64,000 bases of DNA from Nonomuraea montanisoli (GTDB lineage Bacteria; Actinomycetota; Actinomycetes; Streptosporangiales; Streptosporangiaceae), in the NCBI RefSeq assembly GCF_013363975.1, contig NZ_JABWGN010000002.1, positions 62,001-126,000 on the forward strand. Direction: 5' to 3'. The position numbers and the translations under genes are program-made. This document shows, one piece after another, positions 29,362-36,900 of this stretch (its first letter is position 1; the number at the start of each line of letters is the position of its first letter). Below the pieces are notes generated by a model. The model saw only the letters and a program-made list of their open reading frames with translations, was not told the DNA's origin and did not search any database.

Positions 29362-30357
29362 TCACCTCGCCGAGGCGCCTCTGGTGGTGAAGGCGCGGCG
29401 GTAGGCCGACGGGGACGTCCGCATCGTGCGCGCGAAGTGCTGGCGGAACGTCACCGGGCTGTCGAACCCCACCGCGGCCCCGATCTCCTCCACGGGCGCG
29501 GCCGTGGCCTCCAGCATGGGCAGGCTGGCCGCCACCCGCTGCGAGATCACCCATCTCAGCGGCGTCGTGCCGGTGCGCCGCCGGAAGTGCCGCAGGAACG
29601 AGCGCTCCGACATGTGGGCCACCCGCGCCAGGTCGGCCACGGTGATCGGCCGCGCCAGGTCGGCCAGGGCCCAGTCCATCGCCCGGGCCACCGCGTCGTC
29701 GTCCTCGACCGGCCGTACCGGGGCCTCGATGAACTGGGCCTGCCCGCCCTCCCGGTGCGGCGCGATGACGAGGCGGCGCGCCACGGCGTTGGCGACGCCG
29801 GGGCCGTGGTCGGCGCGGACGAGGTGGAGCAGCAGGTCGAGCCCCGCCGCGCTGCCCGCGCTGGTCAGCACGTCGCCGGCGTCCACGTACAGGACCGAGG
29901 CGTTGACCCGCACCGCCGGGAAGCGGCGCTGGAGCAGGTCGGTGTACTTCCAGTGGGTGGTCGCCTCGCGCCCGTCGAGCAGGCCGGCCGCCGCCAGCGC
30001 GAACGCGCCCGAGCAGATCGACACCACGCGCGCCCCGCGGTCGTGGGCCCGCCGCAGTGCCGCGACCAGCTCCGCCGACTCCGGGCCGCGCACGTCCGGC
30101 ACGCCGGGGACGATCACCGTGCCGGCCTCGGCCAGCACGTCGAGCCCGTGCGCCGCCTGGAGGGTGAACCCGCCCACGGCATGCAGGGGGTGCGTCGTCT
30201 CGGCGCAGACCCGCAGGTCGTACCAGGGCACCCCGAGCTCGGGCCGCGGCAGCCCGAAGATCTCCACCACGCAGCCGAGCTCGAACGGCCCCATCCCGTC
30301 GAACGCGAGCACCGCGACGGTCGGCAATGGAGGCGTCAACGAGATCGGGATCGCCAT
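29362..30357 (-). CDS. GlxA-family transcriptional regulator (DJ-1/PfpI plus AraC HTH)
   Basis: 331 residues. The N-terminal ~195 residues form a DJ-1/PfpI-like domain (VAVLAFDGMGPFELG, SICSGAFALAAAGLLDGRE with the usual nucleophile-elbow Cys, ATTHWKYTDLLQRRFP). The C-terminal ~100 residues carry two AraC helix-turn-helices (MSERSFLRHFRRRTGTTP, VGFDSPVTFRQHFARTM). Such proteins sense unknown small molecules. It is divergent from the type III PKS gene across 42 bp, which makes that gene a possible target. A related gene lies at 56672-57634. Confidence 0.92.
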   Translation of the reverse strand: MAIPISLTPPLPTVAVLAFDGMGPFELGCVVEIFGLPRPELGVPWYDLRVCAETTHPLHAVGGFTLQAAHGLDVLAEAGTVIVPGVPDVRGPESAELVAALRRAHDRGARVVSICSGAFALAAAGLLDGREATTHWKYTDLLQRRFPAVRVNASVLYVDAGDVLTSAGSAAGLDLLLHLVRADHGPGVANAVARRLVIAPHREGGQAQFIEAPVRPVEDDDAVARAMDWALADLARPITVADLARVAHMSERSFLRHFRRRTGTTPLRWVISQRVAASLPMLEATAAPVEEIGAAVGFDSPVTFRQHFARTMRTSPSAYRRAFTTRGASAR

Positions 30358-30399
30358 GGGCGCATGTTAGCCCGCCTCCCAAAGCGGGAGAAACAGGAC

Positions 30400-31419
30400 A
30401 TGCACATATCGGGGGTACACACCGTTCTGCCTGATCATCGTTACGAGCAGGCGGAGATCATCGAGGCGTTCTCCCGGTTGACCGAGGCCGACCGGGACCT
30501 CCTGGAACACTTCCGCGACGCCACCGGCGTCCGGGCACGCCACCTCGCGCTCGCGCTGGAGGACTACGGCAAGCTCGACTCCTTCACCCGCGCCAACGAG
30601 ACGTACGCCGAGATCGCGCTCGACCTCGCCGAGCGGGCCGTCCTCGGCGCCCTCGCCAAGGCGGACGTGCCGCCGGCGAGGGTGGACCACCTGATGTTCT
30701 GCTCCAGCACGGGCCTCGCGACCCCGTCGCTGGACGCCCGGCTGGCCCAGCGGGCGGGGCTGCGCGACGACGTCAGGCGCGTGCCGGTGTTCGGGCTCGG
30801 GTGCGCGGCCGGCGCCGCGGGCCTGGCCCGGCTCAACGACTACCTGCGCGGCTGGCCCGCCCACGTCGCGCTGCTCGTCTGCGCGGAGCTGTGCTCGCTG
30901 ACCCTCCAGCGCGACGACACCTCCGTCGCCAACGCCCTGGCCGGGGCGCTGTTCGGGGACGGCGCGGCGGCGGTCGTGGCCACCGGGCGCGGCCCGGGAC
31001 CCGAGGTGGTGGCCACGCGCAGCAAGCTGTACCCCGGCACCGGGCACCTCATGGGGTGGGAGATCGGCCGGCACGGGTTCCGCGTCGTGCTGGATCCCGG
31101 GCTGATCGGCTTCGTCGAGCAGGTGGTCGGCGGCGACGTCAGGACGTTCCTCGCCGACTACGGCCTGACCCCCGACCAGGTCGGCGCCTGGATCTGCCAT
31201 CCCGGCGGGCCCAAGGTCATCGAGACGATCGCGGGCGCGCTGGGGCTGCCCGTGTCGGCGTTCGCGGTGAGCCTGGAGTCCATGCGGGAGCACGGCAACC
31301 TGTCGTCGGTCTCGGTGCTGGACGTCCTGCAGCGCACGCGCGGCCGTCCCGGCCAGCCTGGGCTGCTGCTCGCGCTCGGACCGGGCTTCTCGGCGGAGCT
31401 GGTCCTGCTCCACTGGTGA
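30400..31419 (+). CDS. type III polyketide synthase (chalcone/stilbene synthase family)
   Basis: 339 residues. The Cys-His-Asn catalytic triad is complete: Cys135 in FGLGCAAGAAG, His267 in WICHPGGPKV, Asn300 in HGNLSSVSVL; the ending GFSAELVLLHW matches the family's G-F-G-P-G region. These enzymes condense malonyl-type CoA units on a starter to give alkylresorcinols, pyrones or naphthalenes. It is shorter than RppA-type synthases (about 370). No methyltransferase or oxidase of alkylresorcinol operons follows; the neighbour is a DinB-like protein. Product cannot be inferred. Confidence 0.92.
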   Translation: MHISGVHTVLPDHRYEQAEIIEAFSRLTEADRDLLEHFRDATGVRARHLALALEDYGKLDSFTRANETYAEIALDLAERAVLGALAKADVPPARVDHLMFCSSTGLATPSLDARLAQRAGLRDDVRRVPVFGLGCAAGAAGLARLNDYLRGWPAHVALLVCAELCSLTLQRDDTSVANALAGALFGDGAAAVVATGRGPGPEVVATRSKLYPGTGHLMGWEIGRHGFRVVLDPGLIGFVEQVVGGDVRTFLADYGLTPDQVGAWICHPGGPKVIETIAGALGLPVSAFAVSLESMREHGNLSSVSVLDVLQRTRGRPGQPGLLLALGPGFSAELVLLHW

Positions 31420-31443
31420 GCGCGGGCTGGCATGCTGGGGCGC

Positions 31444-31998
31444 ATGAACGGAACCATGGACGAGACGCTGCCCCTCCTGGAGCGTGCCGCCGGCCGTACG
31501 GCGGACCTGGTGGACAGTATCGGAGAGGACGAGCTCGCGCTGCCGACGCCGTGCGCCGAGCTGGACGTACGCGGGCTGATCGCCCACCTGGAGTGGGGGG
31601 CTTCGCTGTTCGAGTCGCTGGCCACCGGCGGCCAGATGATCCCCCAGGGGGAGTACACCGGCGACTTCCGCGAGCGGGCCGAGCGGATGCTGGCCGCCTG
31701 GCGCCGGCCGGAGGCGTGGGAGGGCACCAGCCCCGGCATGGGCCTGCCCATGGCGACCCTCGCCGGGATGAGCCTGTGCGACCTGGTCGTCCACGGCTGG
31801 GACCTGTCCGTGGCGATCGGCCGGCCGTACGAGGTGGGCGGGGAGGAGGCGGAGCGGCTGCTCGCCTTCGCCGGCCAGATGGCCCCCATGGGGCGGGAGA
31901 GAGGGGCGTTCGGCGAGCCGGTGGAGGTGCCCGCCGGCGCGCCCGCGCTGGAGCGCGCGCTGGGAGAGCTCGGCCGCGACCCCTCGTGGAAGCCCTGA
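31444..31998 (+). CDS. TIGR03086/DinB-type, mycothiol-dependent maleylpyruvate isomerase-like protein
   Basis: 184 residues from ATG 31444; an ATG at 31432 in frame is possible. Four-helix DinB-like fold: LLERAAGRTADLVDSI, then TPCAELDVRGLIAHLEW (the N-terminal metal His within a T-P-C...W-x-V-R-D-L-like motif), and the later SLCDLVVHGWDLSVAIGRP with the second metal-binding His. Members bind divalent metal and some use mycothiol as cofactor; the reaction is unknown. It follows the PKS gene by 24 bp and could be co-transcribed. Confidence 0.85.
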   Translation: MNGTMDETLPLLERAAGRTADLVDSIGEDELALPTPCAELDVRGLIAHLEWGASLFESLATGGQMIPQGEYTGDFRERAERMLAAWRRPEAWEGTSPGMGLPMATLAGMSLCDLVVHGWDLSVAIGRPYEVGGEEAERLLAFAGQMAPMGRERGAFGEPVEVPAGAPALERALGELGRDPSWKP

Positions 31999-32022
31999 CG
32001 ATCTCTGGGAGCTGAGGGGACG

Positions 32023-32076
32023 GAGTGATCCGGGCGATCACGCCCCGGTCGCGGTTCGCGCTCGCTTGGATCACTC
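32023..32076. repeat. spaced inverted repeat in the gap before the vWA lipoprotein gene
   Basis: GAGTGATCC (32023-32031) and GGATCACTC (32068-32076), perfect 9-bp arms 36 nt apart; part of the left arm is echoed by GCGATCAC at 32034-32041. The 129-bp gap holds no gene. It may be a two-site operator or an inefficient terminator. Confidence 0.45.
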
Positions 32077-32127
32077 GCCCGGCCACGCGGTGACGGAAAC
32101 CGTCGATACGCGTGGAGGTGGTAAGCA

Positions 32128-33660
32128 GTGAAATTACGCCCTTTGGCGGCAGGTGCCGGACTTGTCGCATTGCTTGCTCTCGCGGCCTGCGGAGGCGGGC
32201 CCGGGGGCTCCACCGAGAGCTCCGCCGACCGCGCCGCGCCCGCCAGGACCGAGGCCGGCCGGCCCGTCCCCGCCCAGCCCCGCGCCACCCGGCGCGCGCG
32301 GCCCGAGGCAAAGGCCAGACGGGAGACGGCCGCCGACGCCGAGCAGGACGCCGCCCGCGACGCCGCCGAGGCGCAGATCTCGACGTTCGCCCTGGACGTC
32401 GACACGGCCTCGTACTCCTACGCCCGCCGCGCCCTCGGCGAGGGACGCTGGCCCGAACCCGCCCGGATCCGGCCCGAGGAGTTCGTCAACTCCTTCGGTC
32501 AGGACTACGCCGAGCCCGCCGGCGACGGCTTCACCGTCCACGTCGACGGGGCGCGCATGCCCGGCTCCGACACGGCCGTCGTCCGCGTGGGCCTGCGCAC
32601 GCGCGGCTCCGACGCCGCCGCCCGCCGCCCCGCCGACCTCACCTTCGTGGTGGACGTCTCGGGGTCGATGGCCGAGACCGGCCGGCTCGACCTGGTCAAG
32701 GAGTCCCTGCACACGCTGATCGACCAGCTCGCCCCGGGCGATCGGGTGTCGGTCGTCGCGTTCAGCGACACGGCCGAGACCCTCGTCCCGATGACGCCGC
32801 TCACCGCCCGGCCCGACCTGCACGCAGCCGTGGACCGGCTCGCCGTCCAGGGCGGCACGAACCTGGAGGCCGGGCTGGTGACCGGGTACCAGCAGGCGTC
32901 CGCGGCGTTCCGCCCCGCCGCCACCAACCGTGTCGTCCTGCTGTCCGACGGCCTGGCCAACCAGGGCGCCACCGCCTGGCAGGCCATCCTCGACCGGGTC
33001 AAGGAGTACGCGGGCCGGCAGGTCACGCTGCTCACGGTCGGCGTCGGCCGCGACTACGGCGACGAGCTGATGGAACAGCTCGCCGACAACGGCGACGGCG
33101 CCGCCGTGTACGTCAGCACCCGGGAGGAGGCCGCGAAGGTCTTCGCCGAGCGGCTGCCCACCACCATCGAGCTGCGCGCCCGCGACGCCAAGGCGCAGGT
33201 CGCCTTCAACCCGTCGGTCGTGGAGAGCCAGCAGCTCCTCGGCTACGACAACCGGGTCATGCCGGCCGACGGATTCCGCGACGACACGCGCGACGGCGGC
33301 GAGATCGGCCCCGGCCACGCCGTGACGGCCCTCTACAGCGTCCGCCTCAGGCCGGGCGCCACGGGCCAGCTCGCCCAGGCCACCGTGCGCTGGCAGGCCC
33401 CGGACACGCGCGCCCCGGCGGAGGCGAGCCGGTCGGTGGACGTGGACGCCCTGGCCCCGTCGATCTGGGACAAGGCGCCGGTCAGGCTCCAGGTGGACGT
33501 GGTGGCCGCCGCCTTCGCCGTGTTCATGCGGGACAGGCAGGCGTTCGGGCTGGACCTGCCGGTGCTGGGGGAGCACGCCAGGCGGCTGGCGGAGAGCGCG
33601 GAGGACCCGATGGTGTCCGAACTGGCCCGCCTCATCGACCGGGCCCGCGCCGTCGGGTGA
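32128..33660 (+). CDS. von Willebrand factor A-domain lipoprotein (YfbK-like)
   Basis: 510 residues from GTG 32128. Lipobox LAAC (Cys21) and a charged Ala/Arg/Glu linker to ~85. Then the vWF-A N-terminal domain (STFALDVDTASYSYARRAL, RPEEFVNSFGQDYAEP), a vWA domain with an intact MIDAS (DVSGSM near residue 177, plus LLSDGLANQG), and a C-terminal DUF3520-type region (RVMPADGFRDDTRDGGEIGP, GHAVTALYSVRL). Surface-anchored; binds a divalent cation and presumably a protein partner, function unknown. Stands alone. Confidence 0.9.
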   Translation: MKLRPLAAGAGLVALLALAACGGGPGGSTESSADRAAPARTEAGRPVPAQPRATRRARPEAKARRETAADAEQDAARDAAEAQISTFALDVDTASYSYARRALGEGRWPEPARIRPEEFVNSFGQDYAEPAGDGFTVHVDGARMPGSDTAVVRVGLRTRGSDAAARRPADLTFVVDVSGSMAETGRLDLVKESLHTLIDQLAPGDRVSVVAFSDTAETLVPMTPLTARPDLHAAVDRLAVQGGTNLEAGLVTGYQQASAAFRPAATNRVVLLSDGLANQGATAWQAILDRVKEYAGRQVTLLTVGVGRDYGDELMEQLADNGDGAAVYVSTREEAAKVFAERLPTTIELRARDAKAQVAFNPSVVESQQLLGYDNRVMPADGFRDDTRDGGEIGPGHAVTALYSVRLRPGATGQLAQATVRWQAPDTRAPAEASRSVDVDALAPSIWDKAPVRLQVDVVAAAFAVFMRDRQAFGLDLPVLGEHARRLAESAEDPMVSELARLIDRARAVG

Positions 33661-33722
33661 GGTCGCCGGAGCGGTCCCGGGCCGCCGATCGCCGACCGTG
33701 CTCGGCGGCCCGGGAAGTCCGA

Positions 33723-33728
33723 TACACT
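33723..33728 (+). promoter_or_regulatory. probable -10 box of the tRNA-Ala gene
   Basis: TACACT lies 15 nt upstream of the mature tRNA 5' end. No convincing -35 is visible 17 nt upstream (GCTCGG). Confidence 0.4.
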
Positions 33729-33742
33729 GGTGCACGCAGCAC

Positions 33743-33815
33743 GGGGCTATGGCGCAGTTGGTAGCGCGCCTCCATGGCATGGAGGAGGTCTGGGGTTCGA
33801 ATCCCCATAGCTCCA
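33743..33815 (+). tRNA. tRNA-Ala, anticodon GGC
   Basis: 73 nt folding into a standard cloverleaf: acceptor GGGGCTA with TAGCTCC (one G-T pair), D arm GCGC/GCGC, anticodon stem CCTCC/GGAGG with loop ATGGCAT (anticodon GGC, reads GCC), T arm TGGGG-TTCGAAT-CCCCA. The discriminator is A and CCA is not encoded. It is a single tRNA followed closely by a strong terminator. Confidence 0.97.
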
Positions 33816-33823
33816 CAGGAGAG

Positions 33824-33858
33824 AAATCCCGCCCGATCGGTCTGATCGGGCGGGATTT
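33824..33858 (+). terminator. Rho-independent terminator of tRNA-Ala
   Basis: Perfect 15-bp stem (AAATCCCGCCCGATC paired with its complement at 33844-33858), 5-nt loop, then CGCGTTTT. The AAA on the left arm gives a T-run for the opposite strand, so it could also stop transcription leaving the convergent RHS gene. Confidence 0.9.
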
Positions 33859-33900
33859 CGCGTTTTCCGGGGTGCTCGGATCGTCAGTCACCCATGGGCG

Positions 33901-36900
33901 TCACCGGTGGGTGCGGCGCCACCAGTGCCGCCACCGCCAGCTCCCGCGGCCGATCCCGTAGAGCGCGCCGGACAGGCCGCCGATCGCGCTGTTCTCCCAG
34001 TACGCCCTGGCGCAGCCGCTCAAGGTGCGCCTGCGCAGACAGCTGTAGGTGCCGAAGCCCACGCCGACGATGAAGGATCCCCGGCTGACCCAGCGCCGGC
34101 CGCTGCTCGCCCACCGGTGGACGAAACCGCCCCAGCCCCGGCCGGTGTTCCAGCCGTACCGGAACGACCGGTAGTGGACCTTGGCCCGGCGCCACACGTG
34201 CCTGGCCTTGTGGCGGAGCTTGCGGCACCAGCCGCAGCCCCACTGGCCGTCCAGGTCGGTGCAGTTGACCGGGTCGCCCGAGCAGTACTCGTAGGCGTTG
34301 GCGCTGCCGCCCGGCACCGGGTCGAGCTGCAGGAACCGGCCCAGCGACGGGTTGTAGAGCCGCACGCCCATGAGCATCGTGCCGTCCAGGGTGTCGGCGG
34401 CGCGCTGCTTGCCGCCCAGCCAGCCGTACCTGCGGGCCGGACCGCGTGCCACCCCGTACTCGTCGGCGTCCACGACGGCGGCGGTCGCGGTGCCGAGCGT
34501 GTACTCGGTGCCGACGTCGCCGTGCAGCGTGGTCAGCTGCAGGCGGGTGTCGCCGCTCGCGCCGGTGACGGCCGCCAGGTCGCCGTCGAAGCCGGAGACG
34601 TTCCTGAGCACCTTGCCGCCGGGCTCGGCGCTCCAGCGCGGCGAGTCGCCGTCGGAGCCGTAGTGGTTGACGACGGTGCCCGTCGCGGCGGCGGTGGACC
34701 TGAACCGGTCGGCCGGGTCCAGCGACCAGGTCATCGTCCCGCCGCCCACGCTCTGCCGGCGGGCCAGGTCGTTGACGTGGTAGTCGAACGTCGTCCCGCC
34801 CGGCAGGGCGGTCGTCCGGCCGAGCGCGTCATAGCGGTAGCCGTCGCCCGTCAGCCGGTCCCCGGAGTCGTAGGCGTAGGAGGTGATCGTCGCCGCGGCG
34901 TCGTCGGCCTCCGGGCACGTGCCCTCCTGGGACTGGGTGGCCAGGCGGGTCCGGTTGGAGTTGTCGTCGAAGCCGTAGCGGCGCAGCGTGCACACGCCGG
35001 CCGCCGACTCCCTGGCGGAGGTCAGGCGGCCCGCCCTGTCGTAGCCGTAGGCCCGCTCGTACCCGGCGTCGCCGCGCGCGTCGGCGGCCCACTGGCCGTG
35101 CACCGACTCGGTGACCTGCTCGCTCAGCACGGGCTGGTCCAGCCCGTCCTTGGTGTAGACGCGCGCGACGTCGGTGCCGGTCTCGTCGTCGGTCACGCTC
35201 ACGTGCAGGCCGCCGGGCAGGTCGCCGGAGGCGAACTCGCCGTCGGCGTCGTACCGGGCGGTGAAGGTGCCCGCCACCGAGTCCGTCATCGTCACGGCCA
35301 GGCCACGCGGCTCGACCGCGGTGTCGTAGCCGTAGGTGACGGTGGACGGCGCGGAGTCGGTCACCTTGGCGGTCCGGTCGAGCAGGTCGTACTCGGTCCT
35401 GGTCACCCCGCCGTCGGCGTCGGTGTACGACATCCGCCGGCCGAGCCGGTCATGGGCCGTGACGATCCGCTCGGTGATGTCGCCCGCGGCGTCGAGGCGC
35501 TGCTGCTCGGCCACCTCGCCGGAGTCGGGCGCGTACACCGTGGCCACGGCGCCCAGCGCCTCGCCGACGCCGCCGGTGATCCACTGGCGGATCCGGCGTC
35601 CCGCCGGGTCGTAGGCGGTGTTGGTGACGCGGGTGACGCCGTTGGCGGTCTCGGAGACCGTCAGCGGGTTGCCGTAGCGGTCGTAGGTGGTGAGGGCGGT
35701 GGGCAGTTCGTCGGGGTTGTCGCCGCCTCCGGTGATCTTCCCGGCGGGCGCCGTCCGGCACACCAGTCCCGCCCACGCCGGCTTGCCGCCGCACGGCGCG
35801 CCGCCGGAGGCGGTGTAGTACGTGGTGATCGTGGTGGCCGCGTCGTTGCCCTTGGGCAGCACGGTCTTGACGGGGTTGCCGTCGCCGTCGTACGACGTGG
35901 CCGTCACCAGGTTCAGCCCGCCGGGGTCCTTGACGGTCTTGAGGGGCTTGCCGAGCGCCCAGTCGTACTCGGTGGCGGTCACCCGCTTGTCCCGGTCCTC
36001 GCCGCTGAGCAGGCGCGCGCTCACCTCGGTCCTGGTCACCAGGTCCTTGGTGGGCGCGTCGCCGGGACGCCCCTGGTCGTAGGCGTTGACGGTGTGCTCC
36101 ATGGCCGCCGTGCCCTCGCCGCCCACCGACACGACGTGCAGCGGACCCAGGGTCTCCAGCTCCCGGGTGCCGCCGTCGTCGTACGTCGAACGCCTGGACA
36201 GCAGCTCGGCCCGTTCGGCCGTGGGCAGCCCGGACAGGCCGAGCTCGGCCAGGCGCGGCGAGGTGCCGAGCGCCAGCTCGCGGTTGCCCTCCGACAGCTC
36301 GCGCACGACGTTGCCGAACTTGTCGTGCTCGGTGGCCGACAGGTGACCGCCCGGCGTGAGCTGGTTCACCTGCCGCCCGTTGGCGTCGAGGTAGGTGACG
36401 GTCGCTCTGGTCCAGGAGCGGCCGTCAGGGATCTGGTCGCCGGGGAAGACGGCGGTGGCGTCGGTGGGGTTGTCGTGCTGCCCCCACGCCGCGGTGTGCT
36501 GCGGCCGCAGGTCGGCCGGTCCGCCGGCGGCCTTGTCCAGCGGCACGTTGTAGACGATGGAGGTGCGGTTCTCGCCCTCCGCCCGGTCGGCCGTGCCCGG
36601 CTTGAGCCCCTGCCTGACCGCGCTGGTCAGCCTGCCGTCGGCGTCGTGGACGAACGTCCACGGGAGCTGTCCCGGCGGGGTGAGCGAGGTGAGGCGGCCG
36701 CCGGCGTCGTAGCCGTAAGCCGTCTTGAGCGCCGGCGCGACGCGCGGGTCCCACGACTGGGCCAGGCGGCCGGCGCCGTCGTAGGCGTACTGCGCGACGG
36801 CCACGGGGGCGCCGGAGTCGTGGAACAGCACCTGCTTGACCCGGCCCGCGTAGTCGCCGCCGCCGGTCTGCGTGGCGTACACGAGCTCCAGCACCCGGCA

